A stretch of 64,000 nucleotides of DNA, taken from positions 62,001-126,000 of the forward strand of contig NZ_JAWDIR010000004.1 in assembly GCF_046156265.1 (NCBI RefSeq), in the 5' to 3' direction. The notes beneath the pieces are model-generated. The model did not search any database. It was given only the letters and a program-made list of their open reading frames with translations, and was not told the origin of the DNA. A program made the translations under genes and the position numbers. Positions 30,257 through 38,526 of this stretch are shown here, one piece after another. The DNA comes from CAMDHY01 sp046156265 (GTDB taxonomy: Bacteria; Pseudomonadota; Alphaproteobacteria; Rhizobiales; Segnochrobactraceae). How positions within the stretch are numbered: position 1 is the stretch's first letter; the number at the start of each line of letters is the position of its first letter.

Positions 30257-32068
30257 ATGCAGGTCTGGAAGATTGCGGCATTCGCCGCCACGGCGGCGTT
30301 CGCCACTCAGCTGGCGGCGGAACCCGCCTCGGCGGCGAAGGTGACACTGTTCGGCCGCGTCGCCTCCGGCGCCGTGCCGATCACCAGTTCCAACGTGAAG
30401 CTCTATTCGGCCGGCAAGGGCTCGCCGACGCTGCTCGCCTCCGGCTCCACCAACGCGGTGGGCAACTTCCGCCTGCAGTACGAATCGCCCGGCGCGCCGG
30501 CTGTCGTCTATATCGTCGCGGACGGCGGCTCGACGGGCGGCGCGGCCAACAACGGCGCCATCCGGCTCGCGAGCGTCGTTGCCGGCCCGCCGCGCTTCCT
30601 CGAGGTCAACGAACTCTCGACGGTCGCGACCGCATACGTGTTCGCGCAGTTCCTCGACGGCAAAAAGCTCTCCGGTCCGGCTCCGGGCCTGCCGAATGCC
30701 GGGGCGATGTTCTTCAACCTCGTCACGTCGGAGGGAAAGCCGGCCGCCACCATCGCGCTGGCGCCGAACGGGTCGAAGACCGAGGCGCTCGCGACGCTCA
30801 ACTCGCTGGCGGACATCCTCTCCGGCTGCGTCCGCGACGCCGCCGACTGCGACGCCCTCTTCGCGGCCGCGCAGCAGCCGGGGGCAGACCTGCCGACGGA
30901 TACGCTGGCGGCGGCGCAGGCGATCGCGCTCTCACCCGGCGCCGCTGCGGCCGACGTCTTCGCGCTCCTGCCCGCCAGGACGCCCTACAAGCCCTTCCTG
31001 ACGCAGGCCCCGGTCGCCTGGACGATCGCGCTCAAGTTCACCGCCGGCGGCTTCGACGGGCCGGGCGCGATGGCCTTCGACGCTGACGCCAACGTCTGGG
31101 TCACCAACAACTTCATGCCGCCCGACACCACGGCGGGCAAGCAACTGACCGTCCTCGACCCGATCGGCCGGCCGATGTTCGGCAGCCCGATCGTCGGCGG
31201 CGGCGTCGACGGTTCGGGCTGGGGCATCGCGGTGGCGGGCGACAGCAAGGTCTGGGTCGGCAACTACGCCGGCGGCTCGATGTCGCTGTTCAACCGCCTC
31301 GGCAAGCCGCTGTCGAAGACCGCCTTCGCCACCGACAAGCTCGACGGCACGCAGGGCGTCACCGTCGACTTCGAGGGCAACGTCTGGGCCTCGAGCAACA
31401 AGGAAGACCACGTCGTCCGCTTCAAGGGCGGCGACCGCACCAAGACGAAGGTGGTAAGCGCCGGTGGCATCGAGAAGCCGTTCGCCATCGCCGTCGATCC
31501 CGACGGCAACCTGTGGATCGCCAACGCCGGCAAGCAGGGCAGCGTCTCCAAGATAAGCCCGAACGGCGCGGCCCTCGGCGCCTCGCCCTTCAAGTTCGGC
31601 AACAAATCCTCGCCGAAGGGCATCGCCGTCGACCGCGGCGGCAACGTCTGGGTCGCCGACTTCCTGCGCGACGGCGTCTGGGTGCTCAACCGGAAGGGCG
31701 ACTTCGTCTTCGACAAGCCGATCTCGGTGTCGAGCCTCGACGGCGCCTGGGGCCTCGCCCTCGACGGCAACGAGAATGTCTGGGTCGCGAGCTTTCTGCT
31801 GAAGCGACTGAACCTCATCTGCGGCCGCAACACCGCGACCTGCCCGCCGGGATCGAAGATGGGCGACATCATCTCGCCGAAGGGCGGCTACCGGAGCGAG
31901 GCGTTCCAGCACCTCACCGGCGTCTCGGTCGATCCGTCGGGCAACCTGTGGGTCGCCAACAACTGGAAGACGCTCGACCCGATCGCGGGCGGCGACGGGC
32001 TCGTCGCCCTCATCGGCGCCGCGGCGCCGGTGAAGACGCCGCTGCTCGGCCCGCCGCAGAAGCCCTGA
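30257..32068 (+). CDS. Secreted NHL/SMP-30-type beta-propeller protein
   Basis: A 603-residue exported protein of unknown substrate. Residues 1 to about 26 form a signal peptide ending in ASAA. Residues about 27-90 resemble a carboxypeptidase-regulatory-like or Ig-like domain (VTLFGRVASGAVPI). From about 265 to 590 there are seven repeats of the form GIAVDxxGNVWVAN, each consistent with one blade. Two Cys sit close together in the sixth blade (ICGRNTATC). NHL propellers in this position can be lyases, lactonases or binding scaffolds; no catalytic signature decides. The gene lies between pepA and holC, 88 bp after pepA. Confidence 0.75.
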   Translation: MQVWKIAAFAATAAFATQLAAEPASAAKVTLFGRVASGAVPITSSNVKLYSAGKGSPTLLASGSTNAVGNFRLQYESPGAPAVVYIVADGGSTGGAANNGAIRLASVVAGPPRFLEVNELSTVATAYVFAQFLDGKKLSGPAPGLPNAGAMFFNLVTSEGKPAATIALAPNGSKTEALATLNSLADILSGCVRDAADCDALFAAAQQPGADLPTDTLAAAQAIALSPGAAAADVFALLPARTPYKPFLTQAPVAWTIALKFTAGGFDGPGAMAFDADANVWVTNNFMPPDTTAGKQLTVLDPIGRPMFGSPIVGGGVDGSGWGIAVAGDSKVWVGNYAGGSMSLFNRLGKPLSKTAFATDKLDGTQGVTVDFEGNVWASSNKEDHVVRFKGGDRTKTKVVSAGGIEKPFAIAVDPDGNLWIANAGKQGSVSKISPNGAALGASPFKFGNKSSPKGIAVDRGGNVWVADFLRDGVWVLNRKGDFVFDKPISVSSLDGAWGLALDGNENVWVASFLLKRLNLICGRNTATCPPGSKMGDIISPKGGYRSEAFQHLTGVSVDPSGNLWVANNWKTLDPIAGGDGLVALIGAAAPVKTPLLGPPQKP

Positions 32069-32088
32069 GCCGACACCTGGAGACCGCC

Positions 32089-32538
32089 GTGACCGAGGTG
32101 CTGTTCTACCATCTCGACCGGCAGCCACTGGAGCGCGTGCTGCCGGCCCTGCTCGAGAAGTGTCTCGAGCGGGGCTGGCGCACGGTCGTGCAGGCGGGCT
32201 CGGTCGAGCGCCGCGACGCGCTCGATTCGCACCTGTGGACCTATGCCGACGACGCCTTCCTGCCGCATGGCACGGCTCGAGACGGTCCGGGCGACCTGCA
32301 GCCGGTGTTCCTGACGGACGGGCAAGACACGCCGAACGCCGCCACGGTGCGGTTCCTGGTCGACCGCGCCGAGCCCGGCGACTTCACGCCCTTCGATCGC
32401 GTCGTCTATCTCTTCGATGGCGAGGACGAGGAGGCGCGGGCGGAGGCGCGGCTGCGCTGGAAGCAGGCGAAGGACGCCGGCCACGCCGTCACCTACTGGA
32501 AGCAGTCGTCCTCCGGCCGGTGGGAGAAGGCGGCGTGA
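32089..32538 (+). CDS. holC: DNA polymerase III chi subunit
   Basis: HolC bridges the clamp-loader complex to single-strand binding protein. The 149-residue protein begins TEVLFYHLDRQPLERVLPAL, has the HolC patterns WTYADDAFLPHG and RVVYLFDGEDEEA, and ends near KQSSSGRWEKAA. A GTG start at 32089 is inferred from an eight-base-upstream GGAG and the absence of a better ATG. The stop overlaps the next gene's GTG as GTGA. Confidence 0.9.
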   Translation: MTEVLFYHLDRQPLERVLPALLEKCLERGWRTVVQAGSVERRDALDSHLWTYADDAFLPHGTARDGPGDLQPVFLTDGQDTPNAATVRFLVDRAEPGDFTPFDRVVYLFDGEDEEARAEARLRWKQAKDAGHAVTYWKQSSSGRWEKAA

Positions 32539-32972
32539 GCCGTCCGAGCCGCCCGGATCGCACCGGATTCCGGCGCTTCGCTACCATCCAGACGCGTTGG
32601 GAGGACAACGACGTCTACGGCCACGTCAACAACGTCGTCTACTATTCGTTCTTCGACACGGCAGTGAACCGCTACCTCATCGAAGCCGGCGCCCTCGACA
32701 TCGAGAAGGGCGCCGTCATCGGCCTCGTGGTTGAGACGCAGTGCCGCTACCACGCGCCGCTCGCCTTCCCGGACATCCTCGAGGTCGGCATCCGTGTCGC
32801 CCGTATCGGCACCTCCTCGGTGCGCTACGAGGTCGGCGTCTTCCGGCAGGGCGGCGAAGACGCGGCGGCCGCCGACGGCCACTTCGTGCACGTCTACGTC
32901 GATCGCGCCTCGCGTCGACCGGTGCCGCTGCCGGATGCGCTGCGCGCCGCGCTCGAGGCCATCCACGCCTGA
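32535..32972 (+). CDS. 4-hydroxybenzoyl-CoA thioesterase-like hotdog protein
   Basis: A 145-residue single hotdog-domain acyl-CoA thioesterase. The active-site pattern DNDVYGHVNNVVYY is complete, with Asp26 in the catalytic position of the 4HBT family. Substrate is not predictable; homologues act on short or medium acyl-CoAs. The start is GTG at 32535, overlapping holC by four bases with GGGAGAAGG upstream. It converges with mgtE. Confidence 0.85.
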   Translation: MSRPSRPDRTGFRRFATIQTRWEDNDVYGHVNNVVYYSFFDTAVNRYLIEAGALDIEKGAVIGLVVETQCRYHAPLAFPDILEVGIRVARIGTSSVRYEVGVFRQGGEDAAAADGHFVHVYVDRASRRPVPLPDALRAALEAIHA

Positions 32973-32976
32973 GCCC

Positions 32977-34383
32977 TCACCAGAGGCCGAACCACCACGC
33001 CGCGATCCCGAGGAAGAGCGAGAAGCCGACGACGTCGGTCACCGTCGTGAGAAACACGCCGGAGGCGACGGCCGGGTCGATCTTGCGGGCGTTCAGTGTG
33101 AGGGGAATCAGCACGCCGAACAGGCCGGCGACGACCAGGTTGCCGATGAGGGCGGCGGCGATGACGCAGCCGAGCTCCCAGTTGAGGAACCACGCGCCGG
33201 CGACGCCGCCGACGAGGGCCGCCAGGACCACGCCGTTGAGGAGGCCGACGAGGAGCTCGCGGCGGATGATGCGGCCGGCGTTGCGGCGGCTGATCTCGCG
33301 GGTGGCGAGCGCGCGCACGGTGACCGTCATCGCCTGCGTGCCGGCATTTCCGCCCATCGAGGCGACGATCGGCATCAGCACGGCGAGCGCCACCATCTGC
33401 TCGATGGTGCCGTCGAAGATGCCGATGACGGAGGCCGCCAGGAACGCCGTCGCGGTGTTGATGACGAGCCAGGGCAGGCGGCTGCGGGCGGTGTAGGCAA
33501 CGGTATCGGACAGCTCCTCGTCGCCGACGCCGGCCATGGCGCGGATGTCTTCCTCCGCCTCCTCCTCGATGACGTCGACAATGTCGTCGACGGTGAGCAT
33601 GCCGACCAGACGCTGTGCCTCGTCGACCACCGCCACCGACACGAGGTTGTAGCGCTTGAACAGCCGCGCCACGTCCTCCTGGTCGTCGGTGGCGCGGACG
33701 ATCTGCTGCTCCTCGTGCATCACCTCGGAGATCTTCGTCGGCCGCTTCGCCTTCAGGAGCCGGTCGAGCGGCACCGTGCCGATGAGGCGGAAGGTCGGCT
33801 CGACGACGAAGATCTCGTAGAAGGTCTCCGGCAGGTCGTCGTCGACGCGCAGGAAGTCGATCGTCTGGCCGACCGTCCAGAACGGCGGCACCGCGACGAA
33901 GTCGGTCTGCATCCGCCGTCCGGCGGATTCCTCCGGATAGTCGAGGGCGCGGACGAGCCGGAGCCGCTCCGGCACCGACATCTGCTCGAGAATGGCCTGC
34001 TTGTCGTCCTCGTCGAGGTCTTCGAGCAGATAGACGGCATCGTCCGAATCGAGATCGCGCACACCGTCGGCGACAACCCGTGGCGACAGCGCCTCGAGCA
34101 GGCGCACGCGCACCGTCTCGTCGATCTCTGTGAGGGCGGTGAAGTCGAAATCGTCGCCGAGCAGGCGGACGAGCTGCGGCTGCTCGTCAGGCGACAGCAC
34201 GCCGAGGAGCTCGCCGAGGTCGGCCTCATGCAGGTCGCCGGCAAGCTCGCGCAGCCGCTCGACGTCGGAGGCCTCGATCGCATCCTCGACGGCGGCGACG
34301 AATCGCGGATCGAGCCCGCCGTCGGCGTCTCGCACCGGCAGGTCCGTCTCGGGCTCAAGAAGGGGGGCGTCGTGTTCGGACAT
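32977..34383 (-). CDS. mgtE: Magnesium transporter MgtE
   Basis: A Mg2+-gated Mg2+ channel. The 467-residue protein has the MgtE N-terminal helical domain (about 25-130), two CBS domains (about 140-260) and five membrane helices from about 280 onward. The pore pattern ASMGGNAGTQ and the last-helix segment TTVTDVVGFS are present. The ATG at 34383 is preferred over one 33 bp upstream, which adds a basic peptide not seen in the family. No Mg2+ riboswitch-like leader is visible upstream; the next gene ends only 82 bp away. Confidence 0.94.
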   Translation of the reverse strand: MSEHDAPLLEPETDLPVRDADGGLDPRFVAAVEDAIEASDVERLRELAGDLHEADLGELLGVLSPDEQPQLVRLLGDDFDFTALTEIDETVRVRLLEALSPRVVADGVRDLDSDDAVYLLEDLDEDDKQAILEQMSVPERLRLVRALDYPEESAGRRMQTDFVAVPPFWTVGQTIDFLRVDDDLPETFYEIFVVEPTFRLIGTVPLDRLLKAKRPTKISEVMHEEQQIVRATDDQEDVARLFKRYNLVSVAVVDEAQRLVGMLTVDDIVDVIEEEAEEDIRAMAGVGDEELSDTVAYTARSRLPWLVINTATAFLAASVIGIFDGTIEQMVALAVLMPIVASMGGNAGTQAMTVTVRALATREISRRNAGRIIRRELLVGLLNGVVLAALVGGVAGAWFLNWELGCVIAAALIGNLVVAGLFGVLIPLTLNARKIDPAVASGVFLTTVTDVVGFSLFLGIAAWWFGLW

Positions 34384-34465
34384 GGGAGGCTTCCGCGGGC
34401 GCCGGTGCGCCTGCATAGAGGCTAATGGCCGTTGGCGATACCGCCCCCGCGTTCGCCTCGGCGCT

Positions 34466-35440
34466 TCAGGTCAAGGGCGCGCCGATGGGCGGGATCGCGT
34501 AGCGGCGGCGCAACGCTTCGAGATCGACCGGCGCCGCCGCCCAGAAGTCCCAGTCCGGGGCGAACAGGTCGACGTTGATCGCCGACCCCCGCTGCCAGGC
34601 GTCGAAGAACGGCGCCGGATGCAGGCCGCCGATCGCTGATTTCGCAACATCATTGAACTTGATGTTGAGATGCCAGCTGAAGATCACCGGCAGCACGTGC
34701 GCGGCCATGGCGTTGCGCGGATGCATCGAGGCCGTGAAGGTCGAGGTCAGGATCTCGCCGGCCGGCCTCGTGTCGTAGCCCGCCAGCACGTGGGCCGAAT
34801 CGTGGGGCACGCTGAATTCGGCGTTGAGCCCGTTCGGCTCACCCGGGAAGTCGTAGCCGTTCTCCCGGAAGTGGGTGAAGAAGTGATGGCCGAACGTCGT
34901 CTCCGGCAGGTGCTCGAGCGCCAGGAACCGCGCCGCGAGCGCCGGATCGGCATCATCGCCGCGATAGGGCAGCGCCCAGGCACCCACGTCGTTCGTGGTG
35001 TCGCCCGTCCAGGGCTTGCCGGTCACGCTCTCCATGTTCTCGCGCACCATGTGCGCCATTGCCTCCTGCAGATGACCGTGCGCGGCATCGGCGAGATCGG
35101 CGACATAGTCCTCGTGGATGTCGAGGGCAGCGGCGAGGCCCACCACCGCCTCGAGCTTCTGTGGATCGAGCACGCCGTCGACCAGCGCCATCACCGTGGC
35201 GAGACGCACCGCCTCGTTCGCGACCTCTGACCCGGGGGGCAGGACGGCGGTGGCGTCCGCGGATGTGGGGGGCCGCAGGGTGTCGTAGGCGGGCTGCGGC
35301 GCGTCCAGCATGATCGTCGCCGCCGCGGCGATGGTGGTCCGATCGACGTCGGTCGCCTTGCCCGCACCGTGGGTGGTCGCGATCCCCTTCAGGATGCCCA
35401 GGATCGCGGTCTTCTGTTCGCCTGTCGCCGTCACGCGCAC
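34466..35440 (-). CDS. TerB-like/Coq4-like fusion protein
   Basis: A 324-residue cytosolic protein that I read as two domains. Residues about 5-130 are all-helical and resemble the TerB/DjlA N-terminal fold (ANEAVRLATVMALVDGVLDP, then ALDIHEDYVADL). Residues about 175-300 resemble Coq4, the ubiquinone-synthesis scaffold: a TTFGHHFFTHFRENGYDFP helix, then the zinc motif HDxxH-x11-E, present in full as His213, Asp214, His217 and Glu229. The GTG at 35440 has AAGGAAAAA upstream; the upstream open frame is low complexity. No ubi genes are adjacent. The assignment rests on motif reading only. Confidence 0.62.
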   Translation of the reverse strand: MRVTATGEQKTAILGILKGIATTHGAGKATDVDRTTIAAAATIMLDAPQPAYDTLRPPTSADATAVLPPGSEVANEAVRLATVMALVDGVLDPQKLEAVVGLAAALDIHEDYVADLADAAHGHLQEAMAHMVRENMESVTGKPWTGDTTNDVGAWALPYRGDDADPALAARFLALEHLPETTFGHHFFTHFRENGYDFPGEPNGLNAEFSVPHDSAHVLAGYDTRPAGEILTSTFTASMHPRNAMAAHVLPVIFSWHLNIKFNDVAKSAIGGLHPAPFFDAWQRGSAINVDLFAPDWDFWAAAPVDLEALRRRYAIPPIGAPLT

Positions 35441-35595
35441 GGTTTTTCCTTCCCCGGTCGGGCTGTCGCCACGCGGATGATGCCCCGGCCCGAAGCACCT
35501 GAAAACCGCTGGCGTCACCGACGGCGCGGCCATGCTTTCGACGCCGGCCGCGTCTAGGCAGGGCCGTCGGCTCGCAGCCGCCTCGGGGAGCTCTG

Positions 35596-36642
35596 ATGAC
35601 TGGACCGCGCCGCCTCTGTCCCGGCCTCGCGACGCTCGGCCTGGCGTGCCTCGTCGCCACCCCCGCGTTATCGGCCGCCGAGCCGCAGCCCGACATGACG
35701 GAGCTCGTGTGCGCGAAGGCGCGCGATCTCTCGGCTTATCGCAGCAAGAGCCTGGCGCTGCTCGTCCCCGGTTCTGACGGCTTCCTGTTCCGCAGCCGCA
35801 TCGACATGCGCGACTACGGCCCCCTGAAGAGCGGGCCGAAGAAGGAACTTCTCAAGGTGATCGCCGCCTTGCGCGAGCGAGGCACAGAGGTCGTCCTCGT
35901 CGTGCCGCCGCCGCGCCCCGTCGCCGACCGCTCGCGTCTGATCGAAGCCGAGGCCGAGGCGCTGGACTACGACGTCGTCGCCGCCGAGGCGGGCTACGCG
36001 GCGATGCTCGACGACCTGCGGTCCGACGGCGTCCTCGTCGCTGACGTGCTGGGCCGCGCCCGCGCACACCTCGGCGCCGGCGAGCCGTTCTACCTGCGCC
36101 GCGACATTCACTGGTCGTCGGACGGAGCCCGCATCGCCGCCGAGGCGGCGGCTGAGACGATCACCGGGCTCCCGCTCGCAGCCACGCTCGACCGCGCCGC
36201 CTTCACGACGGAGCCCCGGGACGTCGGCGATGCCGACGAGAAGCTCGGCGAGGCGTTGGAGAAGCTCTGCGACGTCAAGGTCCCGCCAGAGCAGGAGACG
36301 TTCTACCGCACCACCGAGGCGGACGCGGAGGCGGGCCTGTTCGACGAGCGGGCGCCGCAGGTGGTCCTCGTCGGCACCAGCTTCAGCCACCGCGGCGACG
36401 ACGACCCGAACTTCTCCGGCTTCCTCCAGCAGGCGCTGTCGACGCGCGTCCTCAATGCCTCGGAGGAGGGGGGCGGCTTCGAGGGTTCGATGGCGGCCTA
36501 TCTGCGCTCGGACACCTTCCGGGACGCGCCGCCGAAGGTGATCGTCTGGGAGTTTCCGCCCTACGAGCGGCCCGACGTCGACGACGGCAAGCCCGTCCGC
36601 ATCGTCCGCTCGGCCCTGAAGAAGGCGCTCGCCGGCGACTGA
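35596..36642 (+). CDS. AlgX/AlgJ-like periplasmic acetyltransferase (SGNH-like)
   Basis: A 348-residue exported protein with a signal peptide (cleavage near ALSA, 26). It carries the AlgX/AlgJ catalytic triad pattern: Asp170 and His172 in RRDIHWSSDGARI, and Ser262 in LVGTSFSHRG. PGSDGFLF at 58-65 is the usual early motif. Cys39 and Cys225 are spaced as for a disulphide in the AlgX fold. Family members O-acetylate exopolysaccharides with an MBOAT partner (AlgI); no MBOAT gene lies in the window. GGGGAG precedes the ATG. It is divergent from the Coq4-like gene. Confidence 0.8.
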   Translation: MTGPRRLCPGLATLGLACLVATPALSAAEPQPDMTELVCAKARDLSAYRSKSLALLVPGSDGFLFRSRIDMRDYGPLKSGPKKELLKVIAALRERGTEVVLVVPPPRPVADRSRLIEAEAEALDYDVVAAEAGYAAMLDDLRSDGVLVADVLGRARAHLGAGEPFYLRRDIHWSSDGARIAAEAAAETITGLPLAATLDRAAFTTEPRDVGDADEKLGEALEKLCDVKVPPEQETFYRTTEADAEAGLFDERAPQVVLVGTSFSHRGDDDPNFSGFLQQALSTRVLNASEEGGGFEGSMAAYLRSDTFRDAPPKVIVWEFPPYERPDVDDGKPVRIVRSALKKALAGD

Positions 36643-36664
36643 CGAGGCCGCTCGGGACCAGCCG

Positions 36665-36961
36665 TCAGGCGTTTCCGCCTTGGTTCGCCAGAGCTTCCAT
36701 CGTCAGGCGGCGACGGATCTCGTCCTGACGCTCTCGCACCATTCCGGGAATGAGGAAGGCGTCGATCAGCAGCCAGAAGAAGCCGATGACGATGAAGAAG
36801 GTCAGGATCTGCAGGATCGCCGATCCCGGGCGACGCAGATAGAAGCGATGCGCCGACAAGAGCCCGAGGAAGAACCACATCAGGTAGGCGACGACCTGGC
36901 TCGGGCCGTCGTTGCTGACCCGCATCTCGATCAGAGTGCGGTCCTGCACGTTGAGTCCCAT
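36665..36961 (-). CDS. TM2 domain membrane protein
   Basis: A 98-residue protein with two membrane helices (about 23-41 and 49-70). The loop between them holds the TM2 signature SAHRFYLRRPGSA, close to the family's GAHRFYLG. C-terminal 25 residues are charged and cytoplasmic. TM2 proteins have no agreed role in bacteria. It converges with the AlgX-like gene, 22 bp between stops. Confidence 0.85.
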   Translation of the reverse strand: MGLNVQDRTLIEMRVSNDGPSQVVAYLMWFFLGLLSAHRFYLRRPGSAILQILTFFIVIGFFWLLIDAFLIPGMVRERQDEIRRRLTMEALANQGGNA

Positions 36962-37042
36962 CGTTCCATCCCCCTGCCGGCCGATAGGCCCCGCCGTCCG
37001 AAGCTAGGTCGAAACCGGAGCGCCCGCCACACGCGCACGGGC

Positions 37043-37073
37043 GCAAAGAAAAAGCCCGCCGAAGCGGGCTTTT
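37043..37073 (-). terminator. Rho-independent terminator after tRNA-Leu
   Basis: On the minus strand, AAAGCCCGC, a TTCG tetraloop and GCGGGCTTT form a perfect stem followed by further T residues and TTCTTT. It lies six bases after the CCA end of the tRNA. Confidence 0.9.
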
Positions 37074-37078
37074 GCTTT

Positions 37079-37163
37079 TGGTGCGGTGAAGAAGACTCGA
37101 ACTTCCACGGGTTGCCCCACAGCGACCTCAACGCTGCGCGTCTACCAATTCCGCCACCACCGC
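37079..37163 (-). tRNA. tRNA-Leu (anticodon GAG)
   Basis: An 85-nt class II tRNA with encoded CCA. Acceptor GCGGTGG pairs with TCACCGC (last pair G-U). The D region GGAATTGGTAGACG is normal. The anticodon stem CAGCG/CGCTG encloses loop TTGAGGT with anticodon GAG, reading CTC/CTT leucine codons. The long variable arm GTGGGGCAACCCGTG and the T arm with GTTCGAGTC are intact. A terminator follows directly. Confidence 0.96.
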
Positions 37164-37382
37164 ATCCGGGTATCGCCGGCCGGCAGCGTGTAACAAATCG
37201 CTTCGGGGCATTCAAGGCTTATGGCGCGCCGGCGGACGATCCTGCACGACTATCTGCCGGCAGCTGTTCCAGCCGCTGCCGCGCGCCGCGATCCGCTGAT
37301 CCGTCGCCGCCGAACCTCGGGTCCGCAGCGGGGCCGAGGCCCGGCCCCTTGCGGGGCGTTTCAGGGCGTGGTCACTAACCCC

Positions 37383-38156
37383 ATGTCCAGCATCGACATG
37401 TCCACCACCGACGCCCCTGCGGCCGTGCTGCCGCCCGCCGCGACCATTCAGCCAGTGCGCTTCCTGCGCACCGATGGCGGCGCCGCGCCGGTGGAGTGGG
37501 TGATCGCCGACGGGCTTGTTCCTTACGAGGCGGCGCTCGCCGAGATGGAATCGCGGGCCGCGGCGATCGCCGAAGGTCGCGCCGCCGAGCGGGTCTGGCT
37601 GGTCGAGCACCCGCCGCTCTACACCGCCGGCACCAGCGCCCGCGACGAGGACCTGCTGACGCCCGAGCGGTTCCCGGTGTTCCGGACCGGCCGGGGAGGG
37701 CAGTTCACCTATCACGGCCCCGGCCAGCGGGTGGCCTACGTGATGCTCGACCTGACCCGTCGCCAGCGCGACGTGCGCGGCCTCGTCTCGGCGCTCGAGG
37801 CCTGGCTGATCGGCACCCTCGGTCGCTTCAACGTGCGCGGCGAGACCCGGACCGACCGCGTCGGCGTCTGGGTGCAGCGACCCGATCGCGGTCTCGACGC
37901 CGAGGACAAGATCGCCGCCATCGGCATCCGCCTGCGCAAGTGGGTGAGCTTCCACGGCATCGCGCTCAACGTCGATCCCGACCTCGAGCACTTCAGCGGC
38001 ATCGTCCCCTGCGGCGTCCGCCGCCACGGCGTGACGAGCCTCGTCGATCTCGGCCGGACGGTGTCGATGCCGGAGGTCGATTCGATGCTGCGGGCGGAGT
38101 TCGAGACAGTGTTCGGGCCGACGGTGGGGGCCAGCGAGGACCGCCTCGGCGCCTGA
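37383..38156 (+). CDS. lipB: Octanoyltransferase LipB
   Basis: LipB moves octanoate from ACP to lipoyl domains of 2-oxoacid dehydrogenases. The 257-residue product has RGGQFTYHGPGQRVAYVMLDL (read as two adjacent motifs), KIAAIGIRLRKW with catalytic Lys176, and IVPCGV with catalytic Cys210. The 34-residue spacing equals that of E. coli Lys135/Cys169. The start is uncertain: ATGs at 37383 and 37398 both lack a clear ribosome site, and an N-terminal stretch of about 20 low-complexity residues precedes the domain. Confidence 0.93.
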   Translation: MSSIDMSTTDAPAAVLPPAATIQPVRFLRTDGGAAPVEWVIADGLVPYEAALAEMESRAAAIAEGRAAERVWLVEHPPLYTAGTSARDEDLLTPERFPVFRTGRGGQFTYHGPGQRVAYVMLDLTRRQRDVRGLVSALEAWLIGTLGRFNVRGETRTDRVGVWVQRPDRGLDAEDKIAAIGIRLRKWVSFHGIALNVDPDLEHFSGIVPCGVRRHGVTSLVDLGRTVSMPEVDSMLRAEFETVFGPTVGASEDRLGA

Positions 38157-38231
38157 CCCGAGGCGGCGCCGTTCGCCGCTGGGGCGCTCAGGTCACCTCT
38201 GCGTCGGCGCCGGGGCTTCGCCTCACCCCGC

Positions 38232-38510
38232 CTATCGCAGGACCTTGAACGGCCCCGTCGGCCGCGGTGCTGCGGCATCGCTGCGGACGATCCCATCGAC
38301 GCGGCTGCCGAGCGGTCCCTTCCGGCACGCCCCGATCAGCGCCTCGACCGCCTCCGCCGGTCCGGCGACGACCGCCTCGACCTCGCCGGAGCTGAGGTTG
38401 CGCGTCCAGCCGGAGAGACCGCGCCGCTGTGCCTCGGCCTGCAGGAACGCGCGGTAGCCGACGCCCTGCACGCGGCCGTGGATCAGGAGGTGGAGGTGCA
38501 ACTCGGCCAT
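38232..38510 (-). CDS. acyP: Acylphosphatase
   Basis: A 92-residue acylphosphatase that hydrolyses carboxyl-phosphate bonds. It has the complete active-site motif GRVQGVGYR with Arg20, and Asn38 in GWTRNLSSGEVE, the two catalytic residues. The length is typical. It lies 16 bp after the HCCA-isomerase-like gene on the minus strand and converges with lipB. Confidence 0.94.
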   Translation of the reverse strand: MAELHLHLLIHGRVQGVGYRAFLQAEAQRRGLSGWTRNLSSGEVEAVVAGPAEAVEALIGACRKGPLGSRVDGIVRSDAAAPRPTGPFKVLR

Positions 38511-38526
38511 CGCCTTGGCCCTGTTC

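Noticed and set aside
34384..34465. Possible Mg2+ riboswitch leader for mgtE
   Set aside because: Only 82 bp separate mgtE from the upstream gene and no conserved leader structure can be seen.
37079..37163. tRNA-Leu as an integration site of a genomic island
   Set aside because: No integrase and no repeat of the tRNA 3' end was noticed nearby; flanking genes are core genes.
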